From NCBI GenBank assembly GCA_039679385.1, contig JBDKVB010000066.1, positions 1-54,194 on the forward strand: DNA of 54,194 nt, written 5' to 3'. Made by a program: the position numbers and the translations under genes. The DNA is from Armatimonadia bacterium (lineage in GTDB: Bacteria > Armatimonadota > Zipacnadia > Zipacnadales > JABUFB01). Positions 35,050 through 43,594 of this stretch are shown here, piece by piece. The notes below the pieces were generated by a model. That model saw only the letters and a program-made list of their open reading frames with translations, made no database searches and was not told where the DNA came from. Each line of letters begins with the position of its first letter. Positions within the stretch are counted from its first letter, which is position 1.

Positions 35050-37726
35050 TGCTGAGCTGGTCCACTACCTCCGGGTCGTCCAGTCGTACCGACGGTTCGA
35101 GCCTGGCACGCTGGTAGTCGGGGTCTTTGGGGTCCTTGGCCTTGAGTGGATCGAAGACGCGCGGGTCCACTTCGACATGGCTGTAGGGCCGGTAGTCCGG
35201 CTCCGTGGTGAAGCAGTCGGAGAAGTCGTTCGCCAGCGCGTCGAACATGTTGAGGGAGGGCAGCCCCAGGATCTGGTACAGCGTTCGGTGCATGCTCAGG
35301 ATCGTGGTATGCCGGTGCGCGACATACCCGCGCTTCGCCCACGGGCTGATGACCAGAAGCACGCTACGCTGGGCGTCCACATGGTCGGGCTCGCCGCCTG
35401 CATCATCCTCGGTCACGAAGATGACCATGTTCTTCCAGTAGGGCGTGTGGCTCAGGAAGTCCACGATGCGCCCCAGGGCGAGGTCGTTGTCGGCCATCCA
35501 CGAAGCAACGTAAGGATAGCCCTTGGCCGGCTTCGGTGCGGTACCGTGGTCGTTGCAGATCGCGATGTTCAGGAAGGACGGCAGCGGCTTCTTCTGGCTA
35601 AGGAACAGGGCCTTGATATCCTTGGTGAACCAGTCGGCGCGGTACTGGTCGGGAATGTTCATGTTGAAGATGGGGAACTCGCGGCAGGTGTTGTCGAAGA
35701 GCACCTTGGACATGGGCATGTTGATGGCTTCTCGTGCACCGGTCTTCCACTCGTCTTCGCCCTCCTTCACACCAGCGAACTCAAAGCCCTCACCGTAGTT
35801 GCGGAAGGGGACGCCAAAGCGTGCCAAGTGCTCCCACATGGCACCGGCCTCCGGGTAGTCCTCCGGCGTGATCGAGCCGTTCGAGCCGAAGGATGCCCGC
35901 CGTCCCGGGGCGCTACTCCCGGCGCTGAAGCCCCAACCGAGCGTGTAGGTCATCTGGCAGAAGTTGTTCGGCTGCACGCCCACGAGCCACCTGTGACCGA
36001 CGCCGGAGGCCTCGGGCTCCATGTAGAAGTTGTCGCTCACGGCGAACTGGCGCGCCAGGGCATTGTGGTTGGTCATCACCGGCACGTCTTCCAGCGTCGG
36101 CTGATCGGGCGCTGTGAGCCGCTGATGGTAGCCCCACCTCAGCAAGGAGGGATCGTCCTTGGCCCCCGGGACGTGGTCGAAGATGGTGTCGTAGGTGTGG
36201 TTCTCCTTGGTGATGAAGACCACGTACTTGATCTTCTCCGAGGCGGTGCCTGGAGTGGAGGGAATCAGGGGCGAGGACAGCTCTGGCCGCTGCGACTGCC
36301 GATCCACCATCCCATTGCAGGTGAGGACTGTCGCGGTGTGTTTCCGCAGGTCCTTGTCGGGTGGCACCGCAAGGACGGTCAGCACACCGCGCATGTTCAT
36401 GAAGGCGTCGGTCGGTCTGCTCGCGCCACCGCTCGGGCCGTTGCCGAAGCCCTTGAAGCAGATCACGGCCAGCGACTTGCCGTCGCGTGACACGGCCACG
36501 CGATACGGGTACCAAGCTGTCGGCAGGTGACCAAGAACCTGCAAGGTCGTCGGCTCCAGCACCGCGATGGCGTTGATGCCGGACTCCGCCACGTAGAGCC
36601 GACGCCCGTCCGGCGAGAGAGCCATGCCGCTCGGGCCCACACCGCGAAGACGCGCGGTGAGTGGCGAAGGCTGCAGCCGCATCTTCCGCACAATGCGCCC
36701 GGTCGCCAGGTCAAGGCGCTCGATGGTGTCGTTGTTGCCATTGGAGACCCACAGGCTGTCGCCCCGGGCCACAACAAAGTTGGGAGCGCTGCCTCCGACG
36801 GTCTTGCCGTTGTCGGCGGGCGCCCCCACAAGAAGCCCTGTCTTGATGCGGGAGACTACCTTCGGATGCGCCGGGTCCGACGCGTGCAGCGCCCACACTG
36901 AGAAGGACTCCGGCACATTCGGGTCGCCAAGGCCGGGAATGTGACGGCCCTCCACCTCGACACCCTCTGCTGACTCTCTGCTCGGGAACCCGAAGGGCGG
37001 GAAGGTGAGACCACGTTTGTCGAAGCCTTCAACCTCAGGCTCCGGCACGGGACTGTACTCGAACATGCCGATGTTGGCCACGTAGACGCGCTGCCCAGAC
37101 ACCGCCAGAGCATAGGGGTACCTGCCGACACGCACTGAGCCCACGACCTGAGCTGCGGCGGTGTCCACCACGACCACCCGGAAGTTGGTCACGTCAGCGC
37201 AGTACAGGTAGCGACCGTCCGGGCTGACCTGCAGATCCATGGCGTAGCTGTCGCGGAAGGTCTCGTTGCCGAGCGTGCCGTTCAGCGATATCTCCGCTCT
37301 CTTCGCCTTGGACGCCACGTCGAAGACGTAGACCGCACCCGTGTCGCCGCTGCTCCAGTAGAGCGACCGTCCGTCGGGGGAGTAAGCTGCGGCTCCACCG
37401 TTGGAGCGCTTGGTAGTTGTCCCCACCGTGGGCACAAGCTCAGCAAGGGAGGGCGCCTCGCCGAGCCAGGGCTTCACCAACTGTCCTAGGCCGCCGCTCG
37501 CCACGAACAGCTCCTCGCCGTCTGGGCTGAGCGTCAACCCGTGCGGCCACCGAGCGACGGGGATGTGCTTGCCCAGAGGACGCAGGAAGCGCCCGTTGGG
37601 CAGGATCGTGGTGCCCGCCGGGTCGTGGTGAGCGTACTCCAGGATCGCCGGTGCGCACAGGTAGGGTCGGTCTGCGGCACCTGCGGAGGCGGCAGCGAGA
37701 GTGAGAAGAAGGGCGACCAAAGGCAT
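35024..37726 (-). CDS. YncE-type propeller / alkaline phosphatase-family phosphoesterase fusion
   Basis: 900 residues. The signal peptide is MPLVALLLTLAAASAGAA. Residues ~60-480 form a YVTN/YncE-like beta-propeller (PHGLTLSPDGEELFVA, LQVSPDGRYLYCADV, SGMALSPDGRRLYVAE). Residues ~510-850 are a phosphoesterase of the PF04185 type (phospholipase C / acid phosphatase AcpA-like): VVFITKENHTYDTIFDHVPG carries the conserved Glu-Asn, TNHNALARQFAVSDN follows, and IFVTEDDAGGEPDHVD holds the C-terminal metal ligands. This two-part architecture is known in environmental bacteria; the natural substrate is not. ATG 37726 follows AAGGA at nine bases; the TTG one codon earlier is less likely. It would work in the periplasm or at the surface. 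Confidence 0.88.
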   Translation of the reverse strand: MPLVALLLTLAAASAGAADRPYLCAPAILEYAHHDPAGTTILPNGRFLRPLGKHIPVARWPHGLTLSPDGEELFVASGGLGQLVKPWLGEAPSLAELVPTVGTTTKRSNGGAAAYSPDGRSLYWSSGDTGAVYVFDVASKAKRAEISLNGTLGNETFRDSYAMDLQVSPDGRYLYCADVTNFRVVVVDTAAAQVVGSVRVGRYPYALAVSGQRVYVANIGMFEYSPVPEPEVEGFDKRGLTFPPFGFPSRESAEGVEVEGRHIPGLGDPNVPESFSVWALHASDPAHPKVVSRIKTGLLVGAPADNGKTVGGSAPNFVVARGDSLWVSNGNNDTIERLDLATGRIVRKMRLQPSPLTARLRGVGPSGMALSPDGRRLYVAESGINAIAVLEPTTLQVLGHLPTAWYPYRVAVSRDGKSLAVICFKGFGNGPSGGASRPTDAFMNMRGVLTVLAVPPDKDLRKHTATVLTCNGMVDRQSQRPELSSPLIPSTPGTASEKIKYVVFITKENHTYDTIFDHVPGAKDDPSLLRWGYHQRLTAPDQPTLEDVPVMTNHNALARQFAVSDNFYMEPEASGVGHRWLVGVQPNNFCQMTYTLGWGFSAGSSAPGRRASFGSNGSITPEDYPEAGAMWEHLARFGVPFRNYGEGFEFAGVKEGEDEWKTGAREAINMPMSKVLFDNTCREFPIFNMNIPDQYRADWFTKDIKALFLSQKKPLPSFLNIAICNDHGTAPKPAKGYPYVASWMADNDLALGRIVDFLSHTPYWKNMVIFVTEDDAGGEPDHVDAQRSVLLVISPWAKRGYVAHRHTTILSMHRTLYQILGLPSLNMFDALANDFSDCFTTEPDYRPYSHVEVDPRVFDPLKAKDPKDPDYQRARLEPSVRLDDPEVVDQLSMAPGSQHP

Positions 37727-37838
37727 CAAGATCAGTCCTTGCCGGGCCGAGGGGGCACCCAGTTATGTAGACAACCGCCCGTTCTGCCGTCGTGAGACCG
37801 CAGCGCCGGGTCGTCAGTGGCCGGCGCGTCGCCAACGT

Positions 37839-37856
37839 CCTGCGGCGCCCCGCAGG
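37839..37856 (-). terminator. Hairpin after the small beta-sandwich gene
   Basis: CCTGCGG (37839-37845) pairs with CCGCAGG (37850-37856), a perfect 7-bp stem with a CGCC loop, 24 bases past the minus-strand stop at 37881. No T-tract. Confidence 0.45.
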
Positions 37857-37880
37857 TTACTTCGCGGGAGGAAGCGAGCT

Positions 37881-38123
37881 CTACCTCGTGTGCAAGTGCA
37901 GGTTGTTCGTACCGTTACGAACGTTGCGCGCTACCTCTGTGCCATCACAGTACACAACGTCGGCCCCACAGTCGCCTGTCCAGGTCAGCAGGAAGCGCCC
38001 TTGCGAGTCGGTTCGTACCCTCTGCGTCACTCCGCCCGTGAGTCCGCCCACTGCTGCACTTACATAGGACATAGTACTCGGCTGCCCGTTCGGGTAAGTA
38101 ACGATACCACTGATGACACCCAT
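37881..38123 (-). CDS. Small beta-sandwich (carboxypeptidase-regulatory-like) protein
   Basis: 80 residues. It reads as one complete small beta-sandwich: MGVISGIVTYPNGQPS is the typical opening of carboxypeptidase-regulatory/transthyretin-like domains (SGxVxxxxGxP), VRTDSQGRFLLTW is the T-D-x-x-G-x-F strand, and GADVVYCDGTEVARNV follows. There is no signal peptide and no partner domain, which is unusual, as this fold normally decorates larger surface proteins. A GGGGGG-rich ribosome-binding site sits about eight bases before ATG 38123, and a hairpin follows the stop, supporting a real gene. Function is unknown. Confidence 0.6.
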   Translation of the reverse strand: MGVISGIVTYPNGQPSTMSYVSAAVGGLTGGVTQRVRTDSQGRFLLTWTGDCGADVVYCDGTEVARNVRNGTNNLHLHTR

Positions 38124-38279
38124 CCTGTAGTCCCCCCAAGGGCGCATGATGTGGCGACAGCCGGGGAGTTCCGCTCGGGACCTACATGGTCCTTCATGCC
38201 TCGGCCACAAAGACCGCGAGTTAGGCCGCCCTTCTCATACAGGCAGGTACGCGGGATGGTAGAGGGGAAGACCAGACCC

Positions 38280-39422
38280 ATGAGCAACCGCTCCACTTTC
38301 CGCAGCGAACGCCCCGACGGACGCTTCGGCAGCACCCTCGGGTTCCTGCATGCCTACGCAAAGGCGAACCCACCGCGACTTGCCTTCAATCCGGATTTGC
38401 CCTCCGGAGATCTACCCGCGTGGCGCGGTGCCGTCCGCGACAAGCTCTGCGAGATTCTCCGGTTCCCCGAGGTGCCGCCGCAGCCGAGTCCTGAGCTGCT
38501 GTGGGAGGAACCGCGCGATGGCTATCGCCTCCAGAAGTGGGAGGCCTACCCCGAGCCCCTCAGTGTCGTGTCCTACCTTGCGCTCATCCCAGACGGAGGT
38601 GACGCGAGGCATCCAGCCCCTGGCGTGCTCTGCTGCCCCGGCTCAGACTGGAGCAAGGAGTCGCTGGCAGGGGAGCCCGAGCTCGATGGAGCACCCCGCA
38701 AGAACCACCACTGGGCCAACAACCGGCAGGCGCTGTTCTACGCTCGGGCCGGCTTCGTGGCTGTGGCAACCGACAACCCGGGCATCGGTGAGCAATCCGA
38801 CCCGATCCATGCCGAGCGCCGGGAGATCTCCCTGAATGGCCTCTGGCTCGGTCGCGGCTACGAGAGCCTGTCGGTCTTCCATCGGCTGCCGATCCTGCAG
38901 TGGCTCAAGGACCAACCCTTCGTCGACCCGCGTCGCATCGCCACAAGCGGCCTGTCCCTTGGCGCAAAGCCCGCCCTGCTCCTAACGGTGCTCGACCCGG
39001 ACGTCGCCGCTTGCGTCTGGAACGACTTCACGTCCTTGTGGCGTGTGCGCATGATCGTCGAGAATCTGGACTGCATCGCCGTTCACCAGTACGTTCCCGA
39101 CTTGCTCGCCTGGTTGGACTATCCCGACCTGATGGCGTCTCTGGCGCCCCGCCCCTTGCTGGTCAGCGAAGGCGGCCGCACCGCCGACCTGAGGGTGGTA
39201 CGCCGGGCGTACGAGCTCGCCGGCGCGCCGGAAGCGCTGGAGGTCGTCTACTACCCGAGGTACGCTACACCCGACCTTCGGCCCTACGACGACCTTCCGC
39301 TGCCTGAGGGACTCACGAGCGAGGCGTACTTCAAGTACGCGAACGTGGACGCACCCAACCACGAGTTCAAGCCAGAGGTCTGTGTGCCCTGGTTGGCGCG
39401 GACGCTCCGAATCACTGGCTGA
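38280..39422 (+). CDS. Alpha/beta hydrolase (esterase/dienelactone hydrolase-like)
   Basis: 380 residues, no signal peptide. The nucleophile elbow is SGLSLGAKP with Ser226. GVLCCPGSDW is the oxyanion-hole strand, VAVATDNPGIGEQ the next strand, SLAPRPLLVSEGGRTADLR carries the likely acid Asp, and DAPNHEF near the C-terminus gives the His. The arrangement is close to acetyl-xylan esterase/dienelactone hydrolase-like enzymes, which would fit removal of acyl groups from glycans, though that is inference. Two starts are possible: ATG 38280 (AGGGGAAG about ten bases before) and ATG 38256. The reading frame upstream of these is spurious. It ends nine bases from the convergent VOC gene. Confidence 0.8.
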   Translation: MSNRSTFRSERPDGRFGSTLGFLHAYAKANPPRLAFNPDLPSGDLPAWRGAVRDKLCEILRFPEVPPQPSPELLWEEPRDGYRLQKWEAYPEPLSVVSYLALIPDGGDARHPAPGVLCCPGSDWSKESLAGEPELDGAPRKNHHWANNRQALFYARAGFVAVATDNPGIGEQSDPIHAERREISLNGLWLGRGYESLSVFHRLPILQWLKDQPFVDPRRIATSGLSLGAKPALLLTVLDPDVAACVWNDFTSLWRVRMIVENLDCIAVHQYVPDLLAWLDYPDLMASLAPRPLLVSEGGRTADLRVVRRAYELAGAPEALEVVYYPRYATPDLRPYDDLPLPEGLTSEAYFKYANVDAPNHEFKPEVCVPWLARTLRITG

Positions 39423-39431
39423 CGCCGGGTG

Positions 39432-39797
39432 CTACTCCTTCTGCATCACCTCGAACAGGCCGAGGCAGTTGCCCTGCGGATCCTGGAGCACTGCGATCCA
39501 GCCCATCTCGGGTATCTCCGTCTTGGACACAAGCACGGTCGCTCCGAGGCTCTGCGCCCGCTCCGCATAGGCCGCTACATCCTCGACGAGGACGTAGTTC
39601 ATGATGCCCTGTCCCGGGTGCTGGCGAGCCATCATCCCTCCAGCGAGCGCACCAGGCTCGGCGCTGGTCTGCACGAACCAGTAGTCGCTGAACCCCGGCG
39701 CCGCCGCGACCTTCCATCCGAACAACCCCGCATAGAAAGCAGCCAGAGTCTCGACGTTGTCAGCCGGAATCTCGAAGTGGCAAAGGATATGGTCCAT
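39432..39797 (-). CDS. VOC family (glyoxalase/dioxygenase superfamily) protein
   Basis: 121 residues, one VOC module of two beta-alpha-beta-beta-beta units. CHFEIPADNVETLAAFYAGLFGWKV is a typical first unit and YVLVEDVAAYAERAQSLGA followed by IAVLQDPQGNCLGLFEV is the second. The His near the N-terminus and the Glu in LFEV match metal-ligand positions. ATG 39797 is chosen because GGAGG (39807-39811) is nine bases away; ATG 39803 would leave only three. The family covers glyoxalases, dioxygenases and resistance proteins, and nothing here picks one. Confidence 0.87.
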   Translation of the reverse strand: MDHILCHFEIPADNVETLAAFYAGLFGWKVAAAPGFSDYWFVQTSAEPGALAGGMMARQHPGQGIMNYVLVEDVAAYAERAQSLGATVLVSKTEIPEMGWIAVLQDPQGNCLGLFEVMQKE

Positions 39798-40027
39798 CGA
39801 CATCAGCCTCCAGGCGATCAGTAGTGGAGGTCTGGTTCGTCGTGAGTGGCATGAAGCCTGCCTGCAACTCCGGGAGCGTGCTTGTATCTGGAACTGGAAG
39901 GAACAACCGGGGTGCTGCGGAAAGGTAGCGTGCCCTGACCGGCGCTGCGCCCTGACCTGCTGGCGGGCCTTCATGCTCGGCTCGGTTTCGTGCCGGCTGA
40001 TGCATGGCGGCCTATGGAGGAACCCTG

Positions 40028-40858
40028 ATGCACGTGACACTGCTCGTGCCCATCGTCCTGCTCCTGGCCGTGACGCTTTCCGCTGCCGAGCCACTGCCCA
40101 CTCCTCGGCGCGAGACCTTCAACTGCACCGCCGACGGGTCGAAGTGGCCCTACCTGGTGCAGGACTCCCCGGGACCTGCCGAGGGCATTCTGGTCAACCT
40201 CCATGGCCACTACTCAGACGAGACGCAGATGATGACCGAGGGTATCTACAAGGACGCCTTCGGCAAGCTCCGCCGCGAGTGCCTGCGCCGCAACTGGGTC
40301 TACGTGACCGCGTGGTATGGCGGAAACACCTGGATGGGCCCGCTCGGTGAAGCGGGCCTGGCGGATCTGATCGGGGTACTGAGGAAGCGGTGGCCGAAGG
40401 TACCCGTCTACCTGCAGGGGGGCTCGATGGGCGGCAGTTCGGTGTTGGTCTTCGCCGTGCGCCGGCCGGACCTGATCGACGGCGTCGCAGCAAGGTGCCC
40501 GGCCGGGGATATCGCCGCTTACTATGACTGGGCGCTGGCGCACGCGGCCACGAACGCCACCTTGCGCAGCATCACCGACGCGATCCGCATCCACTACACC
40601 TGTGACGGCCATGACCTGCGTCAGGAACTGGAGCTGCGCTCTGCCCTCAGACACGCAGACCGTCTCACTATGCCGGTGTCCCTTGCGCACGGCTCTGCGG
40701 ACACGCTGATCCCTGTGGACTGGACGCGACAGTTGGCCGAGCGCCTGCGTGCATTCGGCCGAAGGGTGCAGTATGAGGAGGTCGAGGGCGGCGGTCACGA
40801 CTCGACCGTCGACTCGGTCGACTGGCCGAAGGTCCTGGATTTCCTCAGCGGCAAGTAG
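40028..40858 (+). CDS. Secreted alpha/beta hydrolase
   Basis: 276 residues. The signal peptide is TLLVPIVLLLAVTLSAAE. The triad is visible: Ser133 in GGSMGGSS, Asp in HGSADTLIPVD, and His257 in EGGGHDST. LVNLHGHYSD forms the oxyanion-hole strand. It belongs to the prolyl-oligopeptidase/esterase-D type of small hydrolases. Together with the surrounding secreted glycosidases it may be an exported carbohydrate esterase. GGAGG precedes ATG 40028 by seven bases. It converges with the gene ending at 40890. Confidence 0.83.
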   Translation: MHVTLLVPIVLLLAVTLSAAEPLPTPRRETFNCTADGSKWPYLVQDSPGPAEGILVNLHGHYSDETQMMTEGIYKDAFGKLRRECLRRNWVYVTAWYGGNTWMGPLGEAGLADLIGVLRKRWPKVPVYLQGGSMGGSSVLVFAVRRPDLIDGVAARCPAGDIAAYYDWALAHAATNATLRSITDAIRIHYTCDGHDLRQELELRSALRHADRLTMPVSLAHGSADTLIPVDWTRQLAERLRAFGRRVQYEEVEGGGHDSTVDSVDWPKVLDFLSGK

Positions 40859-40889
40859 GCGCCGAGCGCGCCGATCCGTCTCCGCAGCC

Positions 40890-43520
40890 CTACCTGACCA
40901 GGTGCCACAGCCCGGCTTCCTGCGGTCCCAGAACCACCCTTGCAGCGCCGTCGGTCACCTTGAGCACGGCGTCTGCAAGAGTCCCGTCGGGCTGCAGACG
41001 GTATCCCTGTAGCTCCCCCGAACCCGTCACCCGAAGCTCGGTCTCAACCGCCTCGTTCTCCCAGTTGATGACCAGGAGCACGAGCTCCCCGCGGTCATTG
41101 GTCAGACAGGTGGCCTCGATATCCTTGCCGGGCTGCAGGGCCGCCAGAACCCCTGGCGCCTGTCCGCAGCCTTGATGAAGGACGGCGTCCAGCACTGCAA
41201 CCTGTCCCTGTGCCGGCGGATTCGGCACGATGCGCTCGGTCCGTGTCCGCTTCTCGTTGTCACGATTGGCCACGAGGTCATAGCCAAAAGCGCCCGCGAG
41301 ATAGAGGACCTCTCCCTTGCCGATCTTGTGCTGCAGGATCGCAGGCTTACCGGCCACCGTCGCACACACCCGTGCGTCGGCACCGGGCACCACTTTCTCG
41401 TAGACCTTGAAGGTCTCCGCACCGGTACTCGGCAGCCACGGCTGGGTCGTCACAAGCGCGCCTTTGGTCTCGCCCGAAGGTGGAGCCTGCAGGCCGCAGA
41501 GATCCAGCAGCGCCGGCTTCGTGCGCGGCATCCCCATCTGGTCCAGCGAGCCACACTCGGAGATGACCACCACCGTCTTGCCCTGCTGCGCGAGTTGGTT
41601 CAGAACCTCTGCCTGCCTGTCGGCAATCGCAAAGGCGAAGGGCACGACGATGACAGGATAGTCCGCCAGTTGCGCTTCCTGCACACTCTCCAGGTAGTAC
41701 AGGTCTGTCGGCACGCCCCGCCGGAAGAGGTAGTACAGCACCTCGTGCTGAGCGACGGCCGCGTAGCGCGGATCCTCGACCGCATGGGTCAGCAGAGCCG
41801 AAGGCGTCGGCCTGGTGTAGAACCGCCACAGGTCATCGGCCGCCCGTGAGTGCAGATACGCAACACGCTTGACGGGCTGCAGATGGCCCAGCCAGGGGTC
41901 GGCCTGCTTGAGCAACCCGTACACACCCCGCACGCAGGCTCGTGACACCGCCGACCGATCCGTGGTCTTCGACGCATCCGTCAGGTGGTCATAGTGCCAC
42001 CAGGCCAGCTCCCGCGCCCCATGACAGACCGCTGACAGCGCGCTGCCATACACCTCTACCGGGTCCAGTTCGCGGTCCGCTGCCCGCAGACGGCTGCCTT
42101 CCAGGACGATCCCACACTGCCGCTTTGGCGTCGCCGCGGTGAGGTGCGCTGCCGTCTCGGTCACGTACCAGTGCGTGCTGTCACCTACGTAGTTGTGCAG
42201 CAAGATGTAGGGATCGGTCGTCGGCATGTCGAGACCTGTCTCGTTGAGACGGTCCCAGGCGACGCCGGTTCCCCACCACTGGTCGCTGCAGATCGGTGAG
42301 ACGCAGATGAGACTGTCGGTGCGGACGGCCGGGTTGACCTGCCTGATCGCAGCTACGCCGCGCGCGATCCAGTTCGTCGTGCTGTCGTAGCGCTGCTGCA
42401 GGTATCGCAGGTACGCGGCGTCCTGGCTCGGCGGGAAAGCACCCGCGGAGAGGTCAGGCAGCTTCTGCCCGTAGGTCTTCTCGTAGAGCGCCTGGCACAG
42501 GGGGCAGTCGCACATCTCCGGAAGCTTGCTATAGAACTCCGCGACCCTCGGGTCGGCGTGCTTGGCGTACCGCTCCTTGAGCGAACCGTTGGACCAGTTG
42601 TACTCGTCCGGCACCAGCGAGATGCCCGCGAAGTCATAGCCCGCCGCCAATGCGAGGGTCTTGTTCCAGGCCTCTCCCCACGGACCGTTGACGCAGTTGT
42701 ACTGAGGGAAGTTGGGGTCGTCGGCGTCCTTGATTCCCGGCCTGGAGGGTTCACCCGTCGTTAGCCACACACCCAGGCCCTTCTGCTTTGCAGTCTCCAG
42801 AAAGCCACGCACCTCAGCATTGCCCTTGCCCTCCTCACCTGTCCAGAACCCGGGCTCGCCGGACAGGTAGAGGTGCATGGCATTGGCGTTCAGGTCGCCG
42901 TAGGTCTCATAGACCGCCTGCTGGGCGGCGACGTTCGTGCGATCCTCGGGCTCGAAGCCTGCGTTGTGCAGGAGGTTCGGACCCTCCGGCGAGCCCAGGA
43001 ACACGTCGTCGAAGTAGACGGTGCCGGTGCGCCAGCGCAAGAGTGCATAGAAGCGCGCCGACGCCAGCGCCTTCTGCGGTTTGACGATGGTCTCCGAGTA
43101 CTCCCAGTCATGCGTCCCCGGCTTGAAGGTCGCCAGTTGCATGCTCAGGCTGCCGCCGTCCACGTAGCTGAAGTCCACATATAGTGAGTACTCGTGCCCC
43201 GTAGCGTTCCCGCTGACGTCGACCGCCTTGCTCCAGCCCGAGATCTTCAGCGGCTCCGGGGCGGTTTGGTTGAGCTTAACGGTCTGGGAAGCGCCGGATC
43301 CCCTCGCTGCAGCATCGGTGGTCACACACCGGAGGCTGTAACGACCGCTGTGTGCGGTCTCCTCGGTGAGGCTGAACCCGTCGCCATGGCGGCTCCAGTA
43401 GCCGGTAGACAGCAACGGACCGGCGGAGCAGTAGATGCCGCGGGTGATGTTCCCCGACGGCACGAAGGCCCAGGACAGTGAAGACACAAGCAGCAAGCAG
43501 CAGGCACAGGCAGCACGCAT
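40890..43520 (-). CDS. Secreted GH-like protein with GATase/trimerisation-like domain
   Basis: 876 residues. A Cys-rich signal peptide (MRAACACCLLLVSSLSWA) leads into a CBM-like jelly roll (about 30-180; TVYFDDVFLGSPEG closes it). A TIM-barrel-like region follows (about 200-560), with GISLVPDEYNW, a Cys pair cluster MCDCPLCQALYEKTYG, and ARELAWWHYDHL. From about 575 (VKRVAYLHSRAADD) to 730 there is a Rossmann-like domain resembling the GATase-like trimerisation domain of GH42 beta-galactosidases (DYPVIVVPFAFAIADRQ, GKTVVVISECG). A small beta domain ends the chain. I cannot assign a GH family. ATG 43520 has AAGGGATGG upstream. It lies downstream of the GH2 gene on the same strand. Confidence 0.68.
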   Translation of the reverse strand: MRAACACCLLLVSSLSWAFVPSGNITRGIYCSAGPLLSTGYWSRHGDGFSLTEETAHSGRYSLRCVTTDAAARGSGASQTVKLNQTAPEPLKISGWSKAVDVSGNATGHEYSLYVDFSYVDGGSLSMQLATFKPGTHDWEYSETIVKPQKALASARFYALLRWRTGTVYFDDVFLGSPEGPNLLHNAGFEPEDRTNVAAQQAVYETYGDLNANAMHLYLSGEPGFWTGEEGKGNAEVRGFLETAKQKGLGVWLTTGEPSRPGIKDADDPNFPQYNCVNGPWGEAWNKTLALAAGYDFAGISLVPDEYNWSNGSLKERYAKHADPRVAEFYSKLPEMCDCPLCQALYEKTYGQKLPDLSAGAFPPSQDAAYLRYLQQRYDSTTNWIARGVAAIRQVNPAVRTDSLICVSPICSDQWWGTGVAWDRLNETGLDMPTTDPYILLHNYVGDSTHWYVTETAAHLTAATPKRQCGIVLEGSRLRAADRELDPVEVYGSALSAVCHGARELAWWHYDHLTDASKTTDRSAVSRACVRGVYGLLKQADPWLGHLQPVKRVAYLHSRAADDLWRFYTRPTPSALLTHAVEDPRYAAVAQHEVLYYLFRRGVPTDLYYLESVQEAQLADYPVIVVPFAFAIADRQAEVLNQLAQQGKTVVVISECGSLDQMGMPRTKPALLDLCGLQAPPSGETKGALVTTQPWLPSTGAETFKVYEKVVPGADARVCATVAGKPAILQHKIGKGEVLYLAGAFGYDLVANRDNEKRTRTERIVPNPPAQGQVAVLDAVLHQGCGQAPGVLAALQPGKDIEATCLTNDRGELVLLVINWENEAVETELRVTGSGELQGYRLQPDGTLADAVLKVTDGAARVVLGPQEAGLWHLVR

Positions 43521-43594
43521 GTGAGGCCATCCCTTCTGCGAGCGAAGTCTGTAGACCCGGCTTGTCGTACGTTCCTGGACGGCGCAACGCCAGG

